Positions 1 through 6,376 of a stretch of 7,733 nucleotides of DNA are shown here, in pieces. The notes under the pieces are model-generated. The model was not told where the DNA came from. It saw only the letters and a list, made by a program, of their open reading frames with translations, and did not search any database. Numbering within the stretch: the first letter of the stretch is position 1; every line of letters begins with the position of its first letter. The position numbers and the translations under genes were made by a program. Source of the stretch: Enteractinococcus helveticum (GTDB lineage Bacteria > Actinomycetota > Actinomycetes > Actinomycetales > Micrococcaceae); the NCBI RefSeq assembly GCF_020742345.1, contig NZ_DYXC01000034.1, forward strand, positions 1 to 7,733. Direction: 5' to 3'.

Positions 1-78
1 GTCTTAGGCTGGGAGCCGGAAATCTTGTGGCGCTCCAACATCTTGCGATCCCCGACGGGACACGAGTTCGCAGTGCAC
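1..78 (-). other. Downstream tail of the ABC operon; possible start of a further minus-strand gene
   Basis: This edge segment lies just after the ATPase stop codon. On the minus strand an ATG at 41-39 is preceded by GGGGA with a 7-base spacer, and the frame stays open for 13 codons to the window edge. It could be the first codons of a third operon gene, but 13 codons prove nothing. No strong terminator is visible: the dyads here (GGCT/AGCC at 7-17, TCCC/GGGA near 51-60) have only 4-bp stems and no T-run. I do not assign a product. Confidence 0.2.
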
Positions 79-846
79 TCAAAAGCCTTGGTGGCTCAAC
101 CACGTCTGAACTGCGTTTTCCCGTGCTGCGGCGTCATCGTGGGAACTGATCAGTTCATCCACCACGCCTCCGTCGCGCAGATACACAATACGATCGGCAC
201 GGGCGGCACACACCGGGTCATGCGTGACCATCAGGATGGTGGTTCCCAGCTGGTGTGCTGCTGCCAGGGCATCAAGAACGTCCTGGGTCATCTGTGAATT
301 CAACGCACCGGTGGGTTCGTCGGCAAAAAGCATGGCCGGTTTGGTACCCAAGGCCCGACACAGCGCAGCTCGTTGTAACTGACCCCCAGATACCTGGGAA
401 GCGTACTGGTGGGCAATGTGATCGATGCAGAACTGGTCTAGCAGCTCATCCACCCGGTGCTGGACGGTCTTGCTATTTGGTGCCGCTTTTAACGCCGGCA
501 GTAGCACGTTGTCATAGATGGTCAGACTGTTGAGAAAATGTGGCTGCTGAAAGATAAAACCCATCCGGTGCAATCGCAGTCGACTGCGCTGACGATCGTT
601 GAGATCGTGCAGTGGATGTTGTTCGAATTCGACATGTCCGCTGGAAGGGTCATCGAGCCCGCTCAATAGATGCAGCAAGGTGGACTTGCCTGAACCAGAC
701 GGCCCCATGATGGCCACAAATTCACCGGAGTGGATGGTGAGATCGATGCCATTGAGCACCCGGGTTGGGGGAGTGGTCGTCGCAAATTCCTTGGTCAGGT
801 TGATGGTGCGGAGGATTACGGTCTTGGTGCGTTGTGTCAGTTGCAT
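79..846 (-). CDS. ABC transporter ATP-binding protein, MacB/LolD-type exporter ATPase
   Basis: This 255-residue cytoplasmic ATPase should power the permease encoded just upstream. All nucleotide-binding motifs are present in order: Walker A GPSGSGKST (48-56), Q-loop Q100 in GFIFQQP, signature VSGGQ (152-156, a variant of LSGGQ), Walker B AMLFADEP with catalytic E177, D-loop GALN (180-183) and H-loop H209 in MVTHD. The FIFQQ...LTIYDNV stretch and the EPTGAL motif are typical of the MacB/LolD/FtsE-like group, which pairs with FtsX-fold permeases. The ATG at 846 is preceded by AAAGGA (856-851) with a short 4-base spacer. It starts 12 bases after the permease stop, so the two genes form one operon. 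A 25-residue tail after the last family motif (about 231-255) is not obviously conserved. The substrate cannot be read from the sequence; antimicrobial peptides, lipoproteins or lipids are handled by relatives. Confidence 0.95.
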   Translation of the reverse strand: MQLTQRTKTVILRTINLTKEFATTTPPTRVLNGIDLTIHSGEFVAIMGPSGSGKSTLLHLLSGLDDPSSGHVEFEQHPLHDLNDRQRSRLRLHRMGFIFQQPHFLNSLTIYDNVLLPALKAAPNSKTVQHRVDELLDQFCIDHIAHQYASQVSGGQLQRAALCRALGTKPAMLFADEPTGALNSQMTQDVLDALAAAHQLGTTILMVTHDPVCAARADRIVYLRDGGVVDELISSHDDAAARENAVQTWLSHQGF

Positions 847-858
847 GGCGTCCTTTGC

Positions 859-3240
859 TTAGGCCACTGGTGAAGCAAAAACAGCACGGTTGGCGTAGTG
901 CTTTCGCAGCAGAAGGATTGCACCCAGTAGGCTGGTGCTGATTAGCAGCCCCGGATACATGAGATAGATCAGCACGGGGTTGGAGATGAAGCTCAGTTCG
1001 ATAATGCCGAAATTTGCTGCAGCCAACGCTTGGGAGGTCAGCCATTGACCGGCCGTGGCAGCAAGAACCAGCCCGCTACCTATACCAACCAGGATCATCA
1101 GCCCCAGTTGGGCCATGGTCTGCAGTGTCAGTTGTCGTGCAGAAAAGCCCAGCAAGCGCAGGGTATTTGATTCGGTGTGGTTACGGCTCAGCTGTAATCG
1201 CAGAAATAGTGTCGTAATCAAGGTGACGGCGCCAAGAGCAATCATGAAGATGATCCAGGACGCCGAGCGCAAACCATCGGTGACATATGCCAGTGTCTGG
1301 TCGACATAGTCGGTCATGGGTAACACTTGGGCGGTGGCAAAGTCTTGTCGATATTCTGCGGCAAGATGACCTGGATCCATACCGGGACGGACATCAATAA
1401 AGACGCTCCACCGTGCAGCAGACTCTTCGGAGGGGCTGTCGTGTATTTTGGCAGTGTACCCACCGGCTGTGACATCCTGATACACCCCACTGACCTGCAA
1501 GGTGCGGATTCCGGTGGCGTCCTGGAATCGCAGGTCATCACCCACGGTCACCTCTAGTGCCTGGGCGTTCAACGTGGACAACGCGATCTCATTGCTACCG
1601 GGGGCCTGGCCATCGACAAAAGCCATGGCGGCACTGGAATGATCACCAAGCTGGGCGTTGAGCGTCTGCCAACTGCCCTCATATTCGACGTCAAAGCGCT
1701 GGTGGGCGTATGACTGTACATTTGTCACCCGGGGATCCTCGGCAAGCCTGGTCCTCAAGGACTCGTGGACTTCGGATGCAACCGAAGCGTCTTCGTCGTG
1801 AATTTCGATCCGAAGATCAGTTTGTGGAGCACCCAAATACTGCATGAAGCCAGGGCTTTGGAAGGTGGAGAGTAGCTGCGCTGGAATGGTGACCATGACC
1901 GTGGCGAGCCCAAAAACGATGGGGACAATCATCCAGTGGCGCAGCTCCGAACGCAACATACGCTGAGCCAATCGCAGATGCAACCTTCGGCCACGTGCGG
2001 AACCAAGAACAGAGCGGGACATTGAGCCTGGCATTCGCTGAGTACGAGGTGGTGTTGTGCCATGTAGCAGTGCATCTAGGACCTTGACGTTCAGGCTGCG
2101 GCGAAGCGTTAACGCACAAATGCCCAAGACAAAACCATTGACTAATACCACCGCGGCCACAGGTAGCACAACGGTGACAGCGGTGATCGGGGCCTGCTGG
2201 GAGTCACCAGCCACCAGTGTCGCTCCAGTCAATGCTAAGAGGACGCCGCTGACACCGGCCACCACGGTTAAAGCAAGGTATCTGGTCAAATACAACCGTG
2301 TAATCGCCCCAGGTGAGATACCCAGCGCTCGCAAGGTGCCGATCTCATGGCCCTCATCTTGCAGACTCGACCTGATGACAAACCGCATATTCAACAAGGC
2401 AATGCCAATCAGCACACCCCCGGCGAGTATGCCAACGGCGGCCACGAGTCCTTCACTGATCACCGTCACCAGGCGGATCATCACTTCGGTCACCGCCTGA
2501 CCATTCGTGGGGAGGCGAGGATCACGCTCATAAGCCTGCTGGAATGCTGCAACATCAGCGGTAGCTGTCAAACGATAGGCAACCAGGGTTTCCGGTGTCC
2601 CACGCGGTGCAGTCATCAAGCTGGCCAACTCCTGTGGGGCCACCACAAACCGTGCCGCCGAGGCCATCGACGATCCCATCTGGGCATCTCGTACTGTGCC
2701 AGCCACGGTTAGCGTCTCCACTTGAGTGCCAGTATCCACCGCCATGATGTCGCCGGCGACAATGTCGAATTGATCCGCCAGGGCGATAGGAACATACACT
2801 TCACCGACCGCAGGCTCAGCAATAGCGCCGTCGTCGTCTAATAAATAATCAAAGTCTGGATTCTGGGCCACGAACAGATGATCAATCAGCGAGCCACTGA
2901 GATCCGTGGACGTCGCGCCGGAACCACGTTGCACCTGCAGATCGGTGCCAGCAAACCCCACCATCTGCTGTAGCTGCCAGGCTTGGATATCCTCGCGCCC
3001 TGAGGCAAAATCCTGCAGGGCTGCGCGACTGACCTCACCGGTATGCAGTTGCAAAAAATGTGGCGGCTGAGCGGTATCAAACAGGTGAGTTACCGAAGCA
3101 TTGACCCGTTCAATCACCAGCACACTGCCGGCCACCAGCACACTGGACAACGTCAGCAGCAACAACAACGCCACCGTGACCGGCGTATTGCGGCGCACGT
3201 CATTGACTACATACCGGGCAGCAAGCTTATGGGAGCGCAT
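859..3240 (-). CDS. ABC transporter permease with two FtsX domains
   Basis: This is the membrane subunit of the exporter, 793 residues from the ATG at 3240. Residue numbers here start from that ATG. Eight hydrophobic segments are visible at about 19-43, 259-286, 319-343, 355-379, 436-456, 660-683, 707-731 and 756-778. Each half has one helix, a large extracytoplasmic domain (about 44-258 and 457-659) and three helices carrying the FtsX signature (EIGTLRALGIS near 300-309; ESNTLRLLGFS near 690-700). This duplicated 8-helix form is common in large actinobacterial FtsX-type permeases, whereas MacB has four helices and BceB ten. A TTG at 3267 would add nine residues, but MRSHKLAARYV..RRN looks like a normal FtsX-type N-terminus, so I prefer the ATG; neither start has a strong ribosome binding site. 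No membrane-fusion partner lies nearby. The cargo is unknown; mechanotransmission or export of a peptide or lipid are family-based possibilities. Confidence 0.93.
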   Translation of the reverse strand: MRSHKLAARYVVNDVRRNTPVTVALLLLLTLSSVLVAGSVLVIERVNASVTHLFDTAQPPHFLQLHTGEVSRAALQDFASGREDIQAWQLQQMVGFAGTDLQVQRGSGATSTDLSGSLIDHLFVAQNPDFDYLLDDDGAIAEPAVGEVYVPIALADQFDIVAGDIMAVDTGTQVETLTVAGTVRDAQMGSSMASAARFVVAPQELASLMTAPRGTPETLVAYRLTATADVAAFQQAYERDPRLPTNGQAVTEVMIRLVTVISEGLVAAVGILAGGVLIGIALLNMRFVIRSSLQDEGHEIGTLRALGISPGAITRLYLTRYLALTVVAGVSGVLLALTGATLVAGDSQQAPITAVTVVLPVAAVVLVNGFVLGICALTLRRSLNVKVLDALLHGTTPPRTQRMPGSMSRSVLGSARGRRLHLRLAQRMLRSELRHWMIVPIVFGLATVMVTIPAQLLSTFQSPGFMQYLGAPQTDLRIEIHDEDASVASEVHESLRTRLAEDPRVTNVQSYAHQRFDVEYEGSWQTLNAQLGDHSSAAMAFVDGQAPGSNEIALSTLNAQALEVTVGDDLRFQDATGIRTLQVSGVYQDVTAGGYTAKIHDSPSEESAARWSVFIDVRPGMDPGHLAAEYRQDFATAQVLPMTDYVDQTLAYVTDGLRSASWIIFMIALGAVTLITTLFLRLQLSRNHTESNTLRLLGFSARQLTLQTMAQLGLMILVGIGSGLVLAATAGQWLTSQALAAANFGIIELSFISNPVLIYLMYPGLLISTSLLGAILLLRKHYANRAVFASPVA

Positions 3241-3251
3241 GATCAAACATT

Positions 3252-3290
3252 TCAGGTTGGGGTGCAAAGATTCCGCAGCGATAATGTCAT
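3252..3290 (-). other. Possible leaderless 12-codon upstream ORF before the permease
   Basis: On the minus strand an ATG at 3290 lies exactly seven bases after the -10-like TAGGCT (3303-3298), the spacing expected for a leaderless transcript. The frame runs 12 codons (MTLSLRNLCTPT) to a TGA at 3254-3252. The permease ATG at 3240 begins 11 bases further on and has no clear Shine-Dalgarno sequence, so reinitiation is conceivable. No conservation can be shown from one sequence, so this is tentative. Confidence 0.25.
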
Positions 3291-3297
3291 GGCAGTC

Positions 3298-3310
3298 AGC
3301 CTAGAAGGCT
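3298..3310 (-). promoter_or_regulatory. Candidate promoter -10 of the ABC operon, inside a small dyad
   Basis: TAGGCT (minus strand 3303-3298) fits the actinobacterial TANNNT -10 pattern and sits upstream of the permease. It is one arm of an inverted repeat AGCCT-AGA-AGGCT (3298-3310), so a repressor bound there would cover the -10. No good -35 hexamer is visible at the usual distance (about 3321-3326). The assignment is inferred from motif and position only. Confidence 0.4.
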
Positions 3311-3347
3311 CGGATACGTGAAACGACAGGGCTTCCCATCGTCTTTG

Positions 3348-3363
3348 TTCGGGATAACCCGAA
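3348..3363. promoter_or_regulatory. 16-bp inverted repeat in the divergent intergenic region, possible operator
   Basis: TTCGGG-ATAA-CCCGAA is a perfect 6-bp inverted repeat with a 4-base centre. GTC (3341-3343) and GAC (3364-3366) could extend it past a bulge. It lies between the two divergent candidate promoters, about 45 bases upstream of the permease -10 and 60 bases upstream of the penicillin-binding protein -10. No T-run follows on either strand and no gene end is near, so an operator is more likely than a terminator. The binding protein is unknown. Confidence 0.4.
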
Positions 3364-3422
3364 GACTGCTAGACCGCCGATATGGCCTGTGTCACGAGCA
3401 TCAGCGGATGCGTTCAGCCCAT

Positions 3423-3428
3423 TAGACT
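3423..3428 (+). promoter_or_regulatory. Candidate -10 element giving a leaderless transcript of the penicillin-binding lipoprotein
   Basis: TAGACT matches TANNNT and ends seven bases before the ATG at 3436, so transcription would start at or very near the A of that codon. The intervening ACCCACC contains no Shine-Dalgarno sequence, which agrees with leaderless translation. No -35 is obvious, which is common in actinobacterial promoters. This element is the main reason for choosing 3436 as the start of the next gene. Confidence 0.5.
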
Positions 3429-3435
3429 ACCCACC

Positions 3436-5547
3436 ATGATGTCCTCCACTCACACCGCACATCACTCCCAGTCAACCGCATCATCACGAATATTTCGCCG
3501 CCGCTACAGCCTTACCGCCGTGCTGATCGCTGCAGCACTGGGATTGAGCGCCTGCGGCCCAAATGTGCCCGACCCAACCGACACAGCCCAGCAATTTGCC
3601 GATCAACTCGTATCCGAAGAATTCAGTGGACTCACCGACCTGTCACTGACCGATGACTCGATAGACCCGGCCGCGCTCGCAGACGCCCTGGCCCAGCTGC
3701 AGCGTTTCCCACTGTCGGTGAGTTTGGATTCTGCCCAGATGGATGACACGGATGATGACACGGTGACAGCAACCGCTCAGTACACGGTCACCTGGGATCT
3801 CACACCAGGGGAGGCGGCCGACGAGGACGATAATGCGACCGAAGATGCTGCTGAGTCGGAAAACTGGAGCTATCAAACCCAGGCCAGCCTGGTGTGGGAT
3901 GAGACTACTGAAACCTGGCAACCCCGGCTGGAGGCCAGCACTCTGGTTCCCGGATTAGCACCTGACGGCCACGTGAATGTGGAAATCGACCCCGCAGAAC
4001 GTGGCACCATCCGAGACGGCGAGGATAACGCCATGGTAATGGACCGCCCGGTGCAACGCATCGGGATCGATAAGTCCCATGTGCTGGAAGCCCTGTCCTC
4101 GGCTGATGCTGAACCCACCGACGACGATATCGAACAGACCCTGACTGAGTCGGCCACCGAACTAGCCGAAGCCCTAGACTTGGACCCGGAACCGTTGGTG
4201 GACCGCACCCTGGCAGCAGGCGAACGCGCCTGGGTCGAATTCATTGTGCTCCGTGATGATGGCGAGACCGAAATCCCCATCGACGATATTGCTGAAATCC
4301 AAGGCGCCATGGCCATGGAAGACACCATGGTGCTGGGGCCGTCACGCACATTTGCTCGGTCACTGTTTGGAACCTACGGTGAGCCCAACGCCGAACAAAT
4401 CGAAGCCTCGGACGGCGAATTTACCGCCGGGGTGCCAACCGGACTGACCGGGCTGCAACGCATGTACAACGAACATCTCGCCGGCAGCGACGGGTTGGAC
4501 ATCACCATTGATAACACCGAAGCCACCCAACCGGCGTCCGAAGACGCGACAGGCCAAGAAGTCTCCTACAGTCGTGAGGTGGTGGACGGCAAAACGTTGA
4601 CCACAACATTGCACATGGATGTTCAACAGTTGGCCGAGGACATGATTGCTGACGCCGACATCCCCGCCGGACTGGTCGTCGTCCGCCCCTCCGATGGTCA
4701 TATTCTGGCCGCCGCAGAAGGGCCAGCTGATGTCAGTTGGCCCTTGGCCACCACCGGGGCATACCCACCGGGTTCGACCTTCAAAATGATTACCGCTTTG
4801 GCCATGTTGCGCAATGGGATGACACCGGAGTCTACGGTCAACTGCCCGCAAACGATCACCATCGATGGTGCCGAATTCTCGAACTTTGAGGGCTACCCGT
4901 CTGACTACTTAGGTGAAATCACACTGGCCGATGCAATAGCCCAATCATGTAACACCAGCTTCGTGAGCCAATGGGAAGAGCTCAGTCCCGACGACGTTCA
5001 CGACGCCGCGGTCGCCCTGGGCCTGGTCGAGGACCCAATTGTCGGCTATCACGGTGCCTTCCTAGGCACGGTGCCCACCGAGGTTGAAGGAACTCAGTAC
5101 GCTGCTGGGCTATTCGGTCAAGGTCTCGTCCAGGCCTCGCCCCTGGGAATGGCAACCGTGGCGGCATCGATTGCGGCAGGACAAACCGTCACCCCGATTA
5201 TGGTGACTGATCCAGCGGTGGAACCCAACGACAACGATCATCTGCCGGGTAATGCGCCGCTGACCGAAGACGAAGCAGCAACCCTGCAGGAATTGATGGC
5301 AGGACCGGTCGAATACGGGACCGTACCGATTCTGCAAAACGTGCCCGGCGCACCGGTCTATGCAAAAACTGGCACTGCTGAATATGTCGATGACGGCGAG
5401 GACTTAGCCCACACCTGGCTCATGGCAACACATGGTGATCTAGCGGTGTCACTATTCTATTCGGAGGGCTTTGCTGGTGCCCAAACCAACGGACCGGTAG
5501 TAGAAGAATTCCTCACCGAGCTAGAAGATATCATCCCATCCGAATAA
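3436..5547 (+). CDS. Class B penicillin-binding lipoprotein with MecA_N-type (NTF2-like) domain and transpeptidase domain
   Basis: This is a D,D-transpeptidase that cross-links peptidoglycan outside the membrane. It has 703 residues from the ATG at 3436; an in-frame ATG at 3382 would add 18. An arginine-rich start and a hydrophobic stretch lead to lipobox LSAC, with C40 as the predicted lipidation site. Next come an NTF2-like MecA_N-type domain (about 45-174) holding a very acidic loop (125-142), a PBP dimerisation region (about 177-382, with the typical ERGTIRD start) and the transpeptidase domain (about 400-700). Catalytic motifs are intact: S447-T-F-K450, S504-C-N506 and K644-T-G-T. The layout matches subclass B3 (PBP2a of Staphylococcus, PBP5fm of Enterococcus) and the mycobacterial penicillin-binding lipoprotein Rv2864c. 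B3 members often bind beta-lactams weakly, but that cannot be read here. It is divergent from the ABC operon and probably co-transcribed with the small gene that follows. Confidence 0.93.
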   Translation: MMSSTHTAHHSQSTASSRIFRRRYSLTAVLIAAALGLSACGPNVPDPTDTAQQFADQLVSEEFSGLTDLSLTDDSIDPAALADALAQLQRFPLSVSLDSAQMDDTDDDTVTATAQYTVTWDLTPGEAADEDDNATEDAAESENWSYQTQASLVWDETTETWQPRLEASTLVPGLAPDGHVNVEIDPAERGTIRDGEDNAMVMDRPVQRIGIDKSHVLEALSSADAEPTDDDIEQTLTESATELAEALDLDPEPLVDRTLAAGERAWVEFIVLRDDGETEIPIDDIAEIQGAMAMEDTMVLGPSRTFARSLFGTYGEPNAEQIEASDGEFTAGVPTGLTGLQRMYNEHLAGSDGLDITIDNTEATQPASEDATGQEVSYSREVVDGKTLTTTLHMDVQQLAEDMIADADIPAGLVVVRPSDGHILAAAEGPADVSWPLATTGAYPPGSTFKMITALAMLRNGMTPESTVNCPQTITIDGAEFSNFEGYPSDYLGEITLADAIAQSCNTSFVSQWEELSPDDVHDAAVALGLVEDPIVGYHGAFLGTVPTEVEGTQYAAGLFGQGLVQASPLGMATVAASIAAGQTVTPIMVTDPAVEPNDNDHLPGNAPLTEDEAATLQELMAGPVEYGTVPILQNVPGAPVYAKTGTAEYVDDGEDLAHTWLMATHGDLAVSLFYSEGFAGAQTNGPVVEEFLTELEDIIPSE

Positions 5548-5584
5548 CATCTGAAACATACTGCGGCAAATACAAGGACTAGCT

Positions 5585-5815
5585 ATGAACACCAAAGTAT
5601 CGAAGAAAAAGCGCTGGAAGGATTTCAGCTCTGGTCAACGCGCAGCAATCGTTGCACTTGCATCAGTCCAAGTTGCGTTAGCCGGCACGGCATGGATCGA
5701 TTTGGCACGCCGAGATGCCAGCGAAGTCAACGGCAGTAAAGGCAAATGGGCCGCTATTATTGCTGTGGACTTCGTTGGTCCGATCCTGTATTTCACTCGC
5801 GGCATTCGGCGCTGA
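5585..5815 (+). CDS. Small two-helix membrane protein, PLDc_N-like
   Basis: This 76-residue protein has a lysine/arginine-rich N-terminus (5-19), a hydrophobic helix (about 19-39), a short polar linker (41-54) and a second helix (about 55-71) ending in a basic tail. The second segment, KW(A)AIIAVDFVGPILYFTRG, resembles the PLDc_N motif (W...P.GP..Y) found at the N-terminus of cardiolipin synthases and in many stand-alone actinobacterial proteins; no phospholipase D catalytic HKD motif is present. AAGGA (5574-5578) with a 6-base spacer supports the ATG at 5585. It starts 37 bases after the penicillin-binding protein stop, with no terminator between them, so co-transcription is likely. Its function is unknown. 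Confidence 0.85.
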   Translation: MNTKVSKKKRWKDFSSGQRAAIVALASVQVALAGTAWIDLARRDASEVNGSKGKWAAIIAVDFVGPILYFTRGIRR

Positions 5816-5822
5816 CATGCCG
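5800..5822 (+). terminator. Weak hairpin at the end of the small membrane protein gene
   Basis: CGGCAT (5800-5805) and ATGCCG (5817-5822) can pair as a 6-bp stem around an 11-base loop that contains the TGA stop codon. No T-run follows. Actinobacterial terminators often lack one, but the long loop makes this a weak candidate. Confidence 0.25.
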
Positions 5823-5836
5823 AGCAAACTCTCGAC

Positions 5837-5875
5837 GATCGACAGCTAGCCTTGCTCATGTGTTGATCGACCTAG
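5837..5875. repeat. Short imperfect direct repeat GATCGAC(AG)CTAG
   Basis: GATCGACAGCTAG (5837-5849) recurs as GATCGACCTAG (5865-5875), offset by 28 bases and differing by a 2-base insertion. GAGCAA (5822-5827) and TTGCTC (5852-5857) around the first copy can also pair. A repeat offset near a whole number of helical turns (28 bases, 2.7 turns) is not exact enough to argue for a paired binding site. It lies in the 175-base spacer 5816-5990, which has no credible gene. Confidence 0.3.
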
Positions 5876-5877
5876 AT

Positions 5878-5901
5878 TGTGGATAGCGGGAGTTCTCCAC
5901 A
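5878..5901. promoter_or_regulatory. Two DnaA-box-like 9-mers in opposite orientation
   Basis: TGTGGATAG (5878-5886) differs at one base from TGTGGATAA, the complement of the consensus DnaA box TTATCCACA. TTCTCCACA (5893-5901) also differs from the consensus at one base. The two are inverted with a 6-base gap. No dnaA, dnaN or further box cluster is visible, so this is not a replication origin by itself; a DnaA-responsive regulatory site or chance are the options. Confidence 0.3.
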
Positions 5902-5911
5902 GCTGGAGAAC
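5892..5911. promoter_or_regulatory. Perfect 8-bp inverted repeat, operator or hairpin
   Basis: GTTCTCCA (5892-5899), centre CAGC, TGGAGAAC (5904-5911) form a perfect 8-bp inverted repeat in the spacer before the 110-residue membrane protein. It lies about 30 bases upstream of the candidate -10 at 5941 and is not followed by a T-run, so an operator is as likely as a terminator for the genes to its left. It shares TCCA with a second possible stem, TGTGGA (5878-5883) with TCCACA (5896-5901), so in RNA the two would exclude each other. Confidence 0.45.
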
Positions 5912-5940
5912 ATGCTCTTCTACCAAAGCAGTTGATGTCG

Positions 5941-5946
5941 TAGCTT
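5941..5946 (+). promoter_or_regulatory. Candidate -10 element for the 110-residue membrane protein gene
   Basis: TAGCTT fits TANNNT and would start transcription near 5953, leaving a leader of about 38 bases with a strong ribosome binding site (GGAGGA, 5979-5984). No clear -35 is seen around 5918-5923. The call rests on motif and position. Confidence 0.3.
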
Positions 5947-5990
5947 AGGTGTGACACACAACCGGTCAGAACCTCAATGGAGGAAGACAG

Positions 5991-6323
5991 ATGTCGATTG
6001 AAATCATCACGATCATCACTGCAGCGGCCGGGGTTTTGGTCACACTGGGCAGTGTCATGTTGGTTGGCTTCGTCCGGATCAGGCGACACATGGATCAGCG
6101 CTTTGATCAGTTACATACCCACTACGAGCACATCGATATAGGAATCAGAAAAGTGTTCCTGAAAGTCAGTAGTGTGCAAGCACAATTTGAACACGCAGAG
6201 TGCGAGATCCGTAAACTGCAAGAAGAACTCCAGGAAGTCAAAGCTGCTGACGTCGTGCCGCGACGCACCACAACGAGTGCTTTCTTTTTGCATGACACAA
6301 TGCTGCGACGGCTCCGGTGGTAG
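5991..6323 (+). CDS. Membrane-anchored coiled-coil protein, uncharacterised
   Basis: This 110-residue protein of unknown function has one N-terminal hydrophobic helix (about 4-28), a basic stop-transfer patch (RIRRH, 29-33) and then a long charged helical stretch (about 34-86) with heptad-like spacing of hydrophobic residues, consistent with a coiled coil. The tail is basic and ends RRLRW. The basic patch after the helix predicts a cytoplasmic C-terminal domain. GGAGGA (5979-5984) with a 6-base spacer gives a strong start at the ATG at 5991. A spacer of 175 bases and a candidate promoter separate it from the genes to the left, and a hairpin at its stop suggests a single-gene unit. Such small anchor-plus-coiled-coil proteins may act as scaffolds or as partners of membrane complexes, but nothing here identifies a partner. 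Confidence 0.75.
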   Translation: MSIEIITIITAAAGVLVTLGSVMLVGFVRIRRHMDQRFDQLHTHYEHIDIGIRKVFLKVSSVQAQFEHAECEIRKLQEELQEVKAADVVPRRTTTSAFFLHDTMLRRLRW

Positions 6324-6338
6324 CGTCCTGCTCCCACC
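6316..6338 (+). terminator. Hairpin overlapping the stop codon of the coiled-coil protein gene
   Basis: GGTGGTAGC (6316-6324) and GCTCCCACC (6330-6338) pair over nine positions with one T-C mismatch, around the loop GTCCT. The TAG stop (6321-6323) is inside the left arm. No T-run follows. It is a plausible actinobacterial-type terminator placed right between two transcription units, but its strength cannot be judged by eye. Confidence 0.4.
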
Positions 6339-6341
6339 AGC

Positions 6342-6347
6342 TACTAT
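6342..6347 (+). promoter_or_regulatory. Candidate -10 element for the long helical protein gene
   Basis: TACTAT fits TANNNT. Transcription from it would begin near 6354, just upstream of the GGAG (6366-6369) that serves the mini-ORF. The usual -35 position (about 6319-6324) falls inside the hairpin and shows no good hexamer. Low-to-moderate support. Confidence 0.35.
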
Positions 6348-6376
6348 GACGACACCCTTGTTGATGGAGATTGAAT

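Noticed and set aside
2057..2500. 147-residue open frame on the plus strand
   Set aside because: It is antisense to transmembrane segments of the permease; its Thr/Pro-rich composition is what complementary reading of membrane helices gives.
3150..3175. CAG/CAA-rich microsatellite-like stretch
   Set aside because: On the minus strand it encodes the leucine-rich first membrane helix of the permease, so it is explained by coding content.
3873..4349. 158-residue open frame on the minus strand
   Set aside because: It lies fully antisense to the penicillin-binding protein, is extremely Ser/Arg-rich in the manner of a complementary-frame shadow, and has no supporting start signal.
4360..4851. 163-residue open frame on the minus strand
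   Set aside because: It is antisense to the transpeptidase core, including the STFK region, whose motifs are clearly the real coding signal.
5816..5990. Chromosomal replication origin
   Set aside because: Two near-match DnaA boxes are too few, no AT-rich unwinding stretch is present, and neither dnaA nor dnaN is adjacent.
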